Assembly: GCF_051020955.1 (NCBI RefSeq)
Contig: NW_027476469.1
Span: 1-64,000 of the forward strand
Direction of reading: 5' to 3'
DNA: 64,000 bases
From: Megalopta genalis
Taxonomy: Eukaryota > Arthropoda > Insecta > Hymenoptera > Halictidae
Of this stretch, positions 13,560 through 27,015 are shown piece by piece. A program made the position numbers and the translations under genes. Each line of letters begins with the position of its first letter. Positions within the stretch are counted from its first letter, which is position 1. Under the pieces are notes generated by a model. That model was not told the DNA's origin. It ran no database searches and saw nothing but the letters and a program-made list of their open reading frames with translations.

Positions 13560-15050
13560 GCGATATAAATGATTTAGCTTCAACTGGAAGCGAAACAAGC
13601 GAGTAAGTTTCTAACTCATGCGAAACACATGATTTAACTTCAAATCCACGCGGAGTAGTAGGTTTAGCTTCAAATCCATGCGAAACAAATGATTTAGCTT
13701 CAAATACTTGCGATATAAATGATTTAACTTCAACTGGAAGCGAATCAAGCGAGTTAGCCTCTAAACCATGCGAAACACATGATTTAACTTCTAATCAATC
13801 CGGAGTAGAAGGTTTAGCTTCAAATCCATGCGAAACAAATGATTTAGCTTCAAATACTTGCGACATAGATGAATTAGCTTCAACTGGAAGCGAAACAAGC
13901 GAGTTAGGTTCTAATCTATGCGAAACACATGATTTATCTTCAAAGCAACGCGAAGTAGAAGGTTTAGCTTCAAATCCATGCGAAACAAATGATTCTGCTT
14001 CAAATACTAGCGATAAGAAATGATTTAGCTCCAACTGGAAGCGAAACATGCGAGTTAGATTCAAATCCATGCGAAGCAAATGATTTAGCTTCAAAATACT
14101 TGCGATATAAATGACTTAGCTTCAACTGCATGCGAAACAATCGAGTTAGATTCAAATCCACGCGAAACACATGACAAAGCTTCAAATCAGTGCGAGGTAG
14201 AAGGTTTAGCTTCAAATCCGTGCGAAACAAATGATTTAGCTTCAAGTACTTGCGATATAAACGATATAGCTTCAAATGCATGCGAAACAAACGAGTTAGC
14301 TCACATTCATTCGAACACATGATTTAGCTTCAAATCTACTCGAAGTAGAAGATTTAGCTTCAAATCCATGCGAAACAAATGATTTAGCTCAAATACTTGC
14401 GATATAAATGTTTTAGCTTCAACTGCATGCGAAACAATCGAGTTAGATTCAAATCCATGCGAAACACATGACAAAGCTTCAAATCAGTGCGAGGTAAAAG
14501 GTTTACCTTCAAATCCATGCGAAACAAACGAGTTAGCTTCACAGTCATTCGAAACACGTGATTTAGCTTCAAATCAATGCGGAGTAGAAGGTTTACCTTC
14601 AAATCCATGCGAAACAAACGAGTTAGCTTCACAGTCATTCGAAACACGTGATTTAGCTTCAAATCAATGCGGAGTAGAAGGTTTATCTCAAATCCATGCG
14701 AAACAAATGATTTAGCTTGAAATACTTGCGACATAAACGATTTAGCTTCAACTGGAAGCGAAACAAGCGAGTTAGTTTCTAACTCATGCGAAACACATGA
14801 TTTAACTTCAAATCCACGCGGAGTAGAAGGTTTAGCTTCAAATCCATGCGAAACACATGACAAAGCTTCAAATCAGTGCGAGGTAGAAGGTTTACCTTGA
14901 AATCCATGCGAAACAAACGAGTTAGCTTCACAGTCATTCGAAACACGTGATTTAGCTTCAAATCAATGCGGAGTAGAAGGTTTATCTTCAAATCCATGCG
15001 AAACAAATGATTTAGCTTCAAATACTTGTGATAAAAATGATTTAGCTTCA
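13560..15050. repeat. Segmental duplication, left copy (partner 18,145-19,635)
   Basis: It matches 18,145-19,635 at an offset of 4,585 bp, including the rare GAGTAAGTTTC unit (13,601 and 18,186) and the TGTGATAAAAATG unit (15,028 and 19,615). The offset drifts from 4,585 to 4,587 because this copy alone carries one extra A (about 14,094) and has lost single bases at about 14,315, 14,390 and 14,697. Confidence 0.85.
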
Positions 15051-16667
15051 AATGCATTCGAAACAATCTAGTTAGATTCACATTCATTCGAAACACATGA
15101 TTTAGCTTCAAATCAATGAGAAGTAGAAGGTTTAGCTTCAAATACATGCGAAACAAATGATTTAGCTTCAAATACCAGCGATATAAATGATTTAGCTTCA
15201 ACTGGAGGCGAAACAAGCGAGTTAGCATCAAATCCATGCGAAACAAATGATTTAGCTTCAAGTACTTGCGATATAAACGATATAGCTTCAAATGCATGCG
15301 AAACAAACGAGTTAGCTCACATTCATTCGAAACACATGATTTAGCTTCAAATCTACTCGAAGTAAAAGATTTAGCTTCAAATCCATGCGAAACAAATGAT
15401 TTAGCTTCAAATACTTGCGATATAAATGATTTAGCTTCAACTGCATGCGAAACAATCGAGTTAGATTCAAATCCATGCGAAACACATGACAAAGCTTCAA
15501 ATCAGTGCGAGGTAGAAGGTTTACCTTCAAATCCATGCGAAACAAACGAGTTAGCTTCACAGTCATTCGAAACACGTGATTTAGCTTCAAATCAATGCGG
15601 AGTAGAAGGTTTACCTTCAAATCCATGCGAAACAAACGAGTTAGCTTCACAGTCATTCGAAACACGTGATTCAGCTTCAAATCAATGCGGAGTAGAAGGT
15701 TTATCTTCAAATCCATACGAAACAAATGATTTAGCTTGAAATACTTGCGACATAAACGATTTAGCTTCAACTGGAAGCGAAACAAGCGAGTTAGTTTCTA
15801 ACTCATGCGAAACACATGATTTAACTTCAAATCCACGCGGAGTAGAAGGTTTAGCTTCAAATCCATGCGAAACAAATGATTTAGCTTCAAATACTTGCGG
15901 TATAAACGATATAGCTTCAAATGCATTCGAAACAAACTAGTTAGATTCACATTCATTCGAAACACATGATTTAGCTTCAAATCAATGAGAAGTAGAAGGT
16001 TTAGCTTCAAATCCATGCGAAACAAATGATTTAGCTTCAAATACTTGCGATATAAATGATTTAGCTTCAACTGCATGCGAAACAATCGAGTTAGATTCAA
16101 ATCCATGCGAAACACATGACGAAGCTTCAAATCAGTGCGAGGTAGAAGGGTTACCTTCAGATCCATGCGAAACAAACGAGTTAGCTTCACAGTCATTCGA
16201 AACACGTGATTTAGATCCAAATCAATGCGGAGTAGAAGGTTTACCTTCAAATCCATGCGAAACAAACGAGTTAGCTTCACAGTCATTCGAAACACGTGAT
16301 TTAGCTTCAAATCAATGCGGAGTAGAAGGTTTATCTTCAAATCCATGCGAAACAAATGATTTAGCTTGAAATACTTGCGACATAGACGACTTAGCTTCAA
16401 CTGGAAGCGAAACATGCGAGTTAGTTTCTAACTCATGCGAAACACATGATTTAACTTCAAATCCAGGAGGAGTAGAAGGTTTAGCTTCAAATCCCTGCGA
16501 AACAAATGATTTAGCTTCAAATACTTGCGATATAAATGATTTAGCTTCAACTGGAAGCGAAACAAGCGAGTTAGTTTCTAACTCATGCGAAACACATGAT
16601 TTAACTTCAAATCCACGCGGAGTAGTAGGTTTAGCTTCAAATCCATGCGAAACACATGATTTAACTT

Positions 16668-17510
16668 CTAATCAATCCGGAGTAGAAGGTTTAGCTTCAA
16701 ATCCATGCGAAACAAATGATTTAGCTTCAAATACTTGCGATATAAGTGATTTACCTTCAACTGCATGCGAAACAATCGAGTTAGATTCAAATCCATGCGA
16801 AACACATGACAAAGCTTCAAATCAGTGCGAGGTAGAAGGTTTACCTTCAAATCCATGCGAAACAAACGAGTTAGCTTCACAGTCATTCGAAACACGTGAT
16901 TTAGCTTCAAATCAATGCGGAGTATAAGGTTTAGCTTCAAATCCATGCGAAACAAATGATTTAGCTTCAAATACTTGCGACATAAATGAATTAGCTTCAA
17001 CTGGAAGCGAAACAAGCGAGTTAGGTTCGGATCTATGCGAAACACATGATTTATCTTCAAAGCAACGCGAAGTAGAAGGTTTAGCTTCAAATCCATGCGA
17101 AACAAATGATTTAGCTTCAAATACTTGCGACATAAATGAATTAGCTCCAACTGGAAGCGAAACATGCGAGTTAGATTCAAATCCATGCGAAACAAATGAT
17201 TTAGCTTCAAATACTTGCGATATAAATGACTTAGCTTCAACTGCATGCGAAACAATCGAGTTAGATTCAAATCCACGCGAAACACATGACAAAGCTTCAA
17301 ATCAGTGCGAGGTAGAAGGTTTAGCTTCAAATCCGTGCGAAACAAATGATTTAGCTTCAAATACTTGCGCTGTATATGATTTAGCATCAACTGGAAGCGA
17401 AACAATCGAGTTAGATTCAAATCCACGCGAAACACATGATTTATCTTCCATGCAATGCGAAGTAGAAGATTTAGCTTCAAATCCATGCGAAACAAATGAT
17501 TTAGCTTCAA
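16668..17510 (-). other. Repeat-derived open frame (280 codons), not predicted as a gene
   Basis: Minus-strand frame of the L-F-R-M-D-L-K-L-N type over a stretch of the early B family without indels. The same region is also open in the second reverse frame at 16,912-17,292. Two overlapping open frames on one strand are what a 30-bp unit without stops gives, not what a gene gives. Confidence 0.8.
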
Positions 17511-18144
17511 GTACTAGCGATATAAATGATTTAGCTCCAACTGGAAGCGAAACATGCGAGTTAGCTTCAAATCCATGCGAAACAAATGATTTAGCTTCAA
17601 GTACTTGCGATATAAACGATATACCTTCAAATGCATGCGAAACAAACGAGTTAGCTCACATTCATTCGAAACACATGATTTAGCTTCAAATCTACTCGAA
17701 GTTGAAGATTTAGCTTCAAATCCATGCGAAACAAATGATTTAGCTTCAAATACTTGCGATATAAATGATTTAGCTTCAACTGCATGCGAAACAATCGAGT
17801 TAGATTCAAATCCATGCGAAACACATGACAAAGCTTCAAATCAGTGCGAGGTAGAAGGTTTACCTTCAAATCCATGCGAAACAAACGAGTTAGCTCACAG
17901 TCATTCGAAACACGTGATTTAGCTTCAAATCAATGCGGAGTAGAAGGTTTATCTTCAAATCCATGCGAAACAAATGATTTAGCTTGAAATACTTGCGACA
18001 TAGACGACTTAGCTTCAACTGGAAGCGAAACAAGCGAGTTAGTTTCTAACTCATGCGAAACACATGATTTAACTTCAAATCCACGAGGAGTAGAAGGTTT
18101 AGCTTCAAATCCCTGCGAAACAAATGATTTAGCTTCAAATACTT

Positions 18145-19635
18145 GCGATATAAATGATTTAGCTTCAACTGGAAGCGAAACAAGCGAGTAAGTTTCTAAC
18201 TCATGCGAAACACATGATTTAACTTCAAATCCACGCGGAGTAGTAGGTTTAGCTTCAAATCCATGCGAAACAAATGATTTAGCTTCAAATACTTGCGATA
18301 TAAATGATTTAACTTCAACTGGAAGCGAATCAAGCGAGTTAGCTTCTAAACCATGCGAAACACATGATTTAACTTCTAATCAATCCGGAGTAGAAGGTTT
18401 AGCTTCAAATCCATGCGAAACAAATGATTTAGCTTCAAATACTTGCGACATAAATGAATTAGCTTCAACTGGAAGCGAAACAAGCGAGTTAGGTTCTAAT
18501 CTATGCGAAACACATGATTTATCTTCAAAGCAACGCGAAGTAGAAGGTTTAGCTTCAAATCCATGCGAAACAAATGATTCTGCTTCAAATACTAGCGATA
18601 AGAAATGATTTAGCTCCAACTGGAAGCGAAACATGCGAGTTAGATTCAAATCCATGCGAAACAAATGATTTAGCTTCAAATACTTGCGATATAAATGACT
18701 TAGCTTCAACTGCATGCGAAACAATCGAGTTAGATTCAAATCCACGCGAAACACATGACAAAGCTTCAAATCAGTGCGAGGTAGAAGGTTTAGCTTCAAA
18801 TCCGTGCGAAACAAATGATTTAGCTTCAAGTACTTGCGATATAAACGATATAGCTTCAAATGCATGCGAAACAAACGAGTTAGCTCACATTCATTCGAAA
18901 CACATGATTTAGCTTCAAATCTACTCGAAGTAGAAGATTTAGCTTCAAATCCATGCGAAACAAATGATTTAGCTTCAAATACTTGCGATATAAATGTTTT
19001 AGCTTCAACTGCATGCGAAACAATCGAGTTAGATTCAAATCCATGCGAAACACATGACAAAGCTTCAAATCAGTGCGAGGTAAAAGGTTTACCTTCAAAT
19101 CCATGCGAAACAAACGAGTTAGCTTCACAGTCATTCGAAACACGTGATTTAGCTTCAAATCAATGCGGAGTAGAAGGTTTACCTTCAAATCCATGCGAAA
19201 CAAACGAGTTAGCTTCACAGTCATTCGAAACACGTGATTTAGCTTCAAATCAATGCGGAGTAGAAGGTTTATCTTCAAATCCATGCGAAACAAATGATTT
19301 AGCTTGAAATACTTGCGACATAAACGATTTAGCTTCAACTGGAAGCGAAACAAGCGAGTTAGTTTCTAACTCATGCGAAACACATGATTTAACTTCAAAT
19401 CCACGCGGAGTAGAAGGTTTAGCTTCAAATCCATGCGAAACACATGACAAAGCTTCAAATCAGTGCGAGGTAGAAGGTTTACCTTGAAATCCATGCGAAA
19501 CAAACGAGTTAGCTTCACAGTCATTCGAAACACGTGATTTAGCTTCAAATCAATGCGGAGTAGAAGGTTTATCTTCAAATCCATGCGAAACAAATGATTT
19601 AGCTTCAAATACTTGTGATAAAAATGATTTAGCTT
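18145..19635. repeat. Segmental duplication, right copy (partner 13,560-15,050)
   Basis: Second copy of 13,560-15,050, without that copy's private 1-bp indels. Its 30-bp phase is broken only by the two inherited indels (plus one near 18,597, minus one near 18,883). Confidence 0.85.
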
Positions 19636-20029
19636 CAAAAGCATGCGAAACAAACGAGTTAGCTTCACAGTCATTCGAAACACGTGATTTAGCTTCAAAT
19701 CAAGACGGAGTATAAGGTTTACCTTCAAATCCATGCGAAACAAATGATTTAGCTTCAAATACTTGCGATATTAATGATTTAACTTCAACTAGAAGCGAAT
19801 CAAGCGAGTTAGCTTCTCATCCATGCGAAACAAAAGATTTAGCTTCAAATACTTGCGTTATAAATGATTTAGCTTCAACTAGAAGCGAATCAAGCGAGTT
19901 AGCTTCTCATCCGTGCGAAACAAATGATTTAGCTTCAAATACTTGCGGTATAAACGATATAGCTTCAAATGCATTCGAAACAAACTAGTTAGATTCACAT
20001 TCTTTCGAAACACATGATTTAGCTTCAAA

Positions 20030-21079
20030 TCAATGAGAAGTAAAAGGTTTAGCTTCAAATCCATGCGAAACAAATGATTTAGCTTCAAGTACTTGCGATA
20101 TAAACGATATATGCTTCAAATGCATGCGAAACAAACGAGTTAGCTTCACATTCATTCGAAACACATGATTTAGCTTCAAATCATTGCGAGGTAAAAGCTT
20201 TGGCTTCAAATCCATTCGAAACAAATGATTTAGCTTCAAATACTTGTGATAAAAATGATTTAGATTCAACTGCATGCGAAACAAACAAGTTAGATTCAAA
20301 TCCATGCGAAAAACGAGATTTAGATTTAAATCAATGCGGAGTAAAAGTTTTAGCTTCAAATCCATGCGAAACAAATGATTTAGCTTCAAATACTTGCGAT
20401 ATAAATGATTTAGCTTTAACTGGAAGCGAAACATGCGAGTTAGCTTCAAATCCATGCGAAACAAATGATTCAGCTTCAAGTACTTGCGATATAAACGATA
20501 TAGCTTCAAATGCATGCGAAACAAACGAGTTAGCTTCACATTCATGCGAAACACATGATTTAGCTTCAATTCAATGCGAAGTAGAAGGTTTAGCTTCAAA
20601 TCCAAACGAAACATATAATATAGCTTCAAATACTTGCGATATAAATGATTTAGATTCAACTGCATGCGACACAAACGAGATAGCTTCAAATCCACGCAAA
20701 ACACATTATTTATCTTCCATGCATTGCGAAGTAGAAGGTTTAGCTTCAAATCCATGAGAAACAAATGATTTAGCTTCAAATACTTGCGATACAAATGATT
20801 TAGCTTCAACTGAAAGCGATACAAACGAGTTAGCTTCACATTCATGCGAAACACATGTTTTAGCTTCAAATCAATGCGAGAGAAAAGCTTTGGCTTCAAA
20901 CCAATGCGAAACAAATGATTTAGCTTCAAATACTTGCGATATACATGATTTAGCTTCAACTGGAAGCGATACAATCGAGTTAGATTCAAATCCACGCGAA
21001 ACACATGATTTAGCTTCAAATCAATGCGAGAGAAAAGCTTTGGCTTCAAATCAATGCGAAACAAATGATTTAACTTCAA
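20030..21079 (-). other. Repeat-derived open frame (349 codons), not predicted as a gene
   Basis: This frame covers the second mixed block on the minus strand and reads as basic, leucine-rich decapeptides of the L-Y-R-K-Y-L-K-L-N-H kind. Near its downstream end (about 20,100) an extra base switches it from one open reverse frame to the other (F-V-S-H-G-F-E-A-K type) without a stop, which shows how permissive the unit is. The left partner of the same block is split by 1-bp indels. Confidence 0.8.
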
Positions 21080-21699
21080 ATACTAGCGATATAAATGATA
21101 TAGCTTCAACTGGAAGCGAAACAATCGAGTTAGCTTCTAATCCATGCGAAACGAATGATTTAGCTTCAAATACTTGCGATATAAACGACATAGCTTCAAA
21201 TGCATGCCAAACAAACGAGTTAGCTTCACATTCATTCGAAACACATGATTTAGCTTCAAATCAATGCGAAGAAGAAGGTTTAGCTTCAAATACAAGCGAA
21301 ACAAATGATTTTACTTCAAATACTTGCGATAAAAATGATTTAGCTTCAACTGCATGCGAAACAAACAAGATAAATTCAAATCCATGCGAAAAACGAGATT
21401 TTGATTTATATCAATGCGGAGTAGTATTTTTAGCTACAAATCCATGCGAAACAAATGATTTAGCTTCAAATACTTGCGATATAAACGATATAGCTTCAAA
21501 TGCATGCGATACAAACGAGTTAGCTTCACATTCATTCGAAACACATGACTTAGTATCAAATCAATGCGAAGTAGAAGGTTTAGCTTCGAATCCAAGCGAA
21601 ACGAATGACTTAGTTTCAAATACTAGCGATATAAACGATATAGCTTCAAAAGCATGCGAAACAAAACGAGTTAGCTTCACATTCATTCGAAACACATGA
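20890..21699 (+). other. Longest plus-strand repeat-derived open frame (269 codons)
   Basis: It reads as about 27 decapeptides of the D-L-A-S-N-P-C-E-T-N kind with one Cys in most units. It has no unique N- or C-terminal sequence and no signal peptide; the ATG is inside a unit. It overlaps the minus-strand frame above. If the array descends from a repetitive protein gene, this would be the ancestral frame, but differences between units are mostly amino-acid-changing and give no sign of protein-level constraint. Confidence 0.75.
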
Positions 21700-23040
21700 T
21701 TTAGCTTCAAATCAATGCGAAGTAGAAGGTTTAGCTTCAAATCCATGCGAAACACATGACAAAGCTTCAAAACAGTGCGAGGTAGAAGGTTTACCTTCAA
21801 ATCCATGCGAAACAAACGAGTTAGCTTCACAGTCATTCGAAACACGTGATTTAGCTTCAAATCAATGCGGAGTAGAAGGTTTATCTTCAAATCCATGCGA
21901 AACAAATGATTTAGCTTGAAATACTTGCGACATAAATGATTTAGCTTCAACTGGAAGCGAAACAGGCGAGTTAGTTTCTGACTCATGCGAAACACATGAT
22001 TTAACTTCAAATCCACGCGGAGTAGAAGGTTTAGCTTCAAATCCATGCGAAACAAATGATTTAGCTTCAAATACTTACGACATAATTGAATTAGATTCAA
22101 CTGGAAGCGAAACAAGCGAGTTAGGTTCTAATCTATGCGAAACACATGATTTATCTTCAAAGCAACGCGAAGTAGAAGGTTTAGCTTCAAATCCATGCGG
22201 AACAAATGATTCTGCTTCAAATACTAGCGATAAGAAATGATTTAGCTCCAACTGGAAGCGAAACATGCGAGTTAGATTCAAATCCATGCGAAACAAATGA
22301 TTTAGCTTCAAATACTTGCGATATAAATGACTTAGCTTCAACTGCATGAGAAACAATCGAGTTAGATTCAAATCCACGTGAAACACATGACAAAGCTTCA
22401 AATCAGTGCGAGGTAGAAGGTTTAGCTTCAAATCCGTGCGAAACAAATGATTTAGCTTCAAATACTTGCGCTGTATATGATTTAGCATCAACTGGAAGCG
22501 AAACAATCGAGTTAGATTCAAATCCACGCGAAACACATGATTTATCTTCCAAGCAATGCGAAGTAGAAGATTTAGCTTCAAATCCATGCGAAACAAATGA
22601 TTTAGCTTCAAGTACTAGCGATATAAATGATTTAGCTCCAACTGGAAGCGAAACATGCGAGTTAGCTTCAAATCCATGCGAAACAAATGATTTAGCTTCA
22701 AGTACTTGCGATATAAACGATATAGCTTCAAATGCATGCGAAACAAACGAGTTAGCTCACATTCATTCGAAACACATGATTTAGCTTCAAATCTACTCGA
22801 AGTAGAAGATTTAGCTTCAAATCCATGCGAAACAAATGATTTAGCTTCAAATACTTGCGATATAAATGATTTAGCTTCAACTGCATGCGAAACAATCGAG
22901 TTAGATTCAAATCCATGCGAAACACATGACAAAGCTTCAAATCAGTGCGAGGTAGAAGGTTTACCTTCAAATCCATGCGAAACAAACGAGTTAGCTTCAC
23001 AGTCAATCGAAACACGTGATTTAGCTTCAAATCAATGCGG

Positions 23041-23910
23041 AGTAGAAGGTTTACCTTCAAATCCATGCGAAACAAACGAGTTAGCTTCACAGTCATTCGA
23101 AACACGTGATTTAGCTTCAAATCAATGCGGAGTAGAAGGTTTATCTTCAAATCCATGCGAAACAAATGATTTAGCTTGAAATACTTGCGACATAAACGAT
23201 TTAGCTTCAACTGGAAGCGAAACAAGCGAGTTAGTTTCTAACTCATGCGAAACACATGATTTAACTTCAAATCCACGCGGAGTAGAAGGTTTAGCTTCAA
23301 ATACATGCGAAACACATGACAAAGCTTCAAATCAGTGCGAGGTAGAAGGTTTACCTTGAAATCCATGCGAAACAAACGAGTTAGCTTCACAGTCATTCGA
23401 AACACGTGATTTAGCTTCAAATCAATGCGGAGTAGAAGGTTTATCTTCAAATCCATGCGAAACAAATGATTTAGCTTGAAATACTTGCGACATAAACGAT
23501 TTAGCTTCAACTGGAAGCGAAACAAGCGAGTTAGTTTCTAACTCATGCGAAACACATGATTTAACTTCAAATCCAAGCGGAGTAGAAGGTTTAGCTTCAA
23601 ATCCATGCGAAACACATGACAAAGCTTCAAATCAGTGCGAGGTAGAAGGTTTACCTTCAAATCCATGCGAAACAAACGAGTTAGCTTCACAGTCATTCGA
23701 AACACGTGATTTAGCTTCAAATCAATGCGGAGTAGAAGGTTTATCTTCAAATCCATGCGAAACAAATGATTTAGCTTGAAATACTTGCGACATAAATGAT
23801 TTAGCTTCAACTGGAAACGAAACAGGCGAGTTAGTTTCTAACTCATGCGAAACACATGATTTAACTTCAAATCCACGCGGAGTAGAAGGTTTAGCTTCAA
23901 ATCCATGCGA
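23041..23910. repeat. 300-bp (10-unit) repeat, about 2.9 copies
   Basis: Copies start at 23,041, 23,341 and 23,641; the third diverges near 23,910. The GTTTATCTTC mark falls at 23,138, 23,438 and 23,738. This is the same 300-bp form as at 12,121-12,720. Confidence 0.85.
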
Positions 23911-26555
23911 AACAAATGATTTAGCTTCAAATACTTACGACATAATTGAATTAGCTTCAACTGGAAGCGAAACATGCGAGTTAGTTTCTAACCCATGCGA
24001 AACACATGATTTAACTTCAAATCCACGAGGAGAAGAAGGTTTAGCTTCAAATCCATGCGAAACAAATGATTTAGCTTCAAATACTTGCGGTATAAACGAT
24101 ATAGCTTCAAATGCATTCGAAACAAACTAGTTAGATTCACATTCATTCGAAACACATGATTTAGCTTCAAATCAATGAGAAGTAGAAGGTTTAGCTTCAA
24201 ATCCAGGCGAAACAAATGATTTAGCTTCAAATACCAGCGATATAAATGATTTAGCTTCAACTGGAGGCGAAACAAGCGAGTTAGCTTCACATCCATGCGA
24301 AACGAATGATTTAGATCCAAGTACTTGCGATGTAAACGATATAGCATCAAATGCATGCGAAACAAACGAGTTAGCTCACATTCATTCGAAACACATGATT
24401 TAGCTTCAAATCTAGTCGAAGTAGAAGATTTAGCTTCAAATCCATGCGAAACAAATGATTTAGCTTCAAATACTTGCGATATAAATGATTTAGCTTCAAC
24501 TGCATGCGAAACAATCGAGTTAGATTCAAATCCATGCGAAACACATGACGAAGCTTCAAATCAGTGCGAGGTAGAAGGTTTACCTTCAGATCCATGCGAA
24601 ACAAACGAGTTAGCTTCACAGTTATTCGAAACACGTGATTTAGATCCAAATCAATGCGGAGTAGAAGGTTTACCTTCAAATCCATGCGAAACAAACGAGT
24701 TAGCTTCACAGTCATTCGAAACACGTGATTTAGCTTCAAATCAATGCGGAGTAGGTTTATCTTCAAATCCATGCGAAACAAATGATTTAGCTTGAAATAC
24801 TTGCGACATAGACGACTTAGCTTCAACTGGAAGCGAAACAAGCGAGTTAGTTTCTAACTCATGCGAAACACATGATTTAACTTCAAATCCACGAGGAGTA
24901 GAAGGTTTAGCTTCAAATCCCTGCGAAACAAATGATTTAGCTTCAAATACTTGCGATATAAATGATTTAGCTTCAACTGGAAGCGAAACAAGCGAGTTAG
25001 TTTCTAACTCATGCGAAACACATGATTTAACTTCAAATCCACGCGGAGTAGTAGGTTTAGCTTCAAATCCATGCGAAACAAATGATTTAGCTTCAAATAC
25101 TTGCGATATAAATGATTTAACTTCAACTGGAAGCGAATCAAGCGAGTTAGCTTCTAAACCATGCGAAACACATGATTTAACTTCTAATCAATCCGGAGTA
25201 GAAGGTTTAGCTTCAAATCCATGCGAAACAAATGATTTAGCTTCAAATACTTGCGCTGTATAAGATTTAGCATCAACTGGAAACGAAACAATCGAGTTAG
25301 ATTCAAATCCACGCGAAACACATGATTTATCTTCCGAGCAATGCGAAGTAGAAGATTTAGCTTCAAATCCATGCGAAACAAATGATTTAGCTTCAAATAC
25401 TTGCGATATAAATGATTTAGCTTCAACTGGAAGCGAAACAAGCGAGTTAGTTTCTAACTCATGCGAAACACATGATTTAACTTCAAATCCACGCGGAGTA
25501 GTAGGTTTAGCTTCAAATCCATGCGAAACAAATGATTTAGCTTCAAATACTTGCGATATAAATGATTTAACTTAAACTGGAAGCGAATCAAGCGAGTTAG
25601 CTTCTAAACCATGCGAAACACATGATTTAACTTCTAATCAATCCGGAGTAGAAGGTTTAGCTTCAAATCCATGCGAAACAAATGATTTAGCTTCAAATAC
25701 TTGCGACATAAATGAATTAGCTTCAACTGGAAGCGAAACAAGCGAGTTAGGTTCTAATCTATGCGAAACACATGATTTATCTTCAAAGCAACGCGAAGTA
25801 GAAGGTTTAGCTTCAAATCCATGCGAAACAAATGATTCTGCTTCAAATACTAGCGATAAGAAATGATTTAGCTCCAACTGGAAGCGAAACATGCGAGTTA
25901 GATTCAAATCCATGCGAAACAAATGATTTAGCTTCAAATACTTGCGATATAAATGACTTAGCTTCAACTCCATGCGAAACAATCGAGTTAGATTCAAATC
26001 CACGCGAAACACATGACAAAGCTTCAAATCACTGCGAGGTAGAAGGTTTAGCTTCAAATCCGTGCGAAACAAATGATTTAGCTTCAAATACTTGCGCTGT
26101 ATATGATTTAGCATCAACTGGAAGCGAAACAATCGAGTTAGATTCAAATCCACGAGAAACACATGATTTATCTTCCAAGCAATGCGAAGTAGAAGATTTA
26201 GCTTCAAATCCATGCGAAACAAATGATTTAGCTTCAAGTACTAGCGATATAAATGATTTAGCTCCAACTGGAAGCGAAACATGCGAGTTAGCTTCAAATC
26301 CATGCGAAACAAATGATTTAGCTTCAAGTACTTGCGATATAAACGATATAGCTTCAAATGCATGCGAAACAAACGAGTTAGCTCACATTCATACGAAACA
26401 CATGATTTAGCTTCAAATCTACTCGAAGTAGAAGATTTAGCTTCAAATCCATGCGAAACAAATGATTTAGCTTCAAATACTTGCGATATAAATGATTTAG
26501 CTTCAACTGCATGCGAAACAATCGAGTTAGATTCAAATCCATGCGAAACACATGA
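23360..26555. repeat. 3,655-bp offset duplication, copy 1
   Basis: It matches 27,015-30,210 at a constant offset of 3,655 bp. That equals 122 units (3,660) minus 5. The minus 5 is accounted for by one 3-bp loss (GGAGTAGGTTTATC near 24,751), three 1-bp losses (near 24,374, 26,381 and 26,709) and one 1-bp gain (near 25,855). I saw only a handful of substitutions, such as CCAGGCG at 24,205 and CCGAGC at 25,334. Confidence 0.9.
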
Positions 26556-27015
26556 CAAAGCTTCAAATCAGTGCGAGGTAGAAGGTTTACCTTCAAATCC
26601 ATGCGAAACAAACGAGTTAGCTTCACAGTCATTCGAAACACGTGATTTAGCTTCAAATCAATGCGGAGTAGAAGGTTTACCTTCAAATCCATGCGAAACA
26701 AACGAGTTAGCTCACATTCATTCGAAGCACATGATTTAGCTTCAAATCTACTCGAAGTAGAAGATTTAGCTTCAAATCCATGCGAAACAAATGATTTAGC
26801 TTCAAATACTTGCGATATAAATGATTTAGCTTCAACTGCATGCGAAACAATCGAGTTAGATTCAAATCCATGCGAAACACATGACAAAGCTTCAAATCAG
26901 TGCGAGGTAGAAGATTTACCTTCAAATCCATGCGAAACAAACGAGTTAGCTTCACAGTCATTCGAAACACGTGATTTAGCTTCAAATCAATGCGGAGTAG
27001 AAGGTTTACCTTCAA
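26381..27015. repeat. 329-bp local duplication between the 3,655-bp copies
   Basis: The stretch following the 1-bp deletion at 26,381 is repeated from 26,709, an offset near 329 bp, or 11 units minus the 1-bp deletion. This places two inherited deletions only 11 units apart; elsewhere they are usually about 0.9 kb or more apart. Confidence 0.75.

Larger units (their letters stand above)
11430..19690. repeat. Early B-family domain
   Basis: This is the first long stretch of B-type cycles. Typical units read D-K-A-S-N-Q-C-E-V-E, P-S-N-P-C-E-T-N-E-L and A-S-Q-S-F-E-T-R-D-L in the plus frame. It holds the inherited stop GCTTGAAAT (for example 12,258, 13,248, 15,736, 16,366 and 19,303) and both inherited 1-bp indels. 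From about 11.9 to 14.0 kb the 30-bp phase is stable; between about 14.0 and 14.7 kb several private 1-bp indels appear. No gene is seen; the longest open frame, minus 16,668-17,510, is repeat-derived. Confidence 0.8.
19690..21770. repeat. Second mixed A/B block inside the B family
   Basis: A-type units return here between two B-family stretches: GATATAGCTTC, the R-D-F-D-L-Y-Q-C-G-V-V-F-L reading near 21,390, and the AAACGAGTTAGCTTCACATTC frameshift variant near 21,664, which is also seen at about 3,693 and 8,930. 19,650-20,760 is the partner of 9,700-10,960. 21,050-21,760 resembles both about 11,060-11,450 and the A-family stretches at 3,480-3,790 and 8,700-9,010. It is cleaner than its left partner, with few private indels. 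No gene is seen. Confidence 0.8.
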
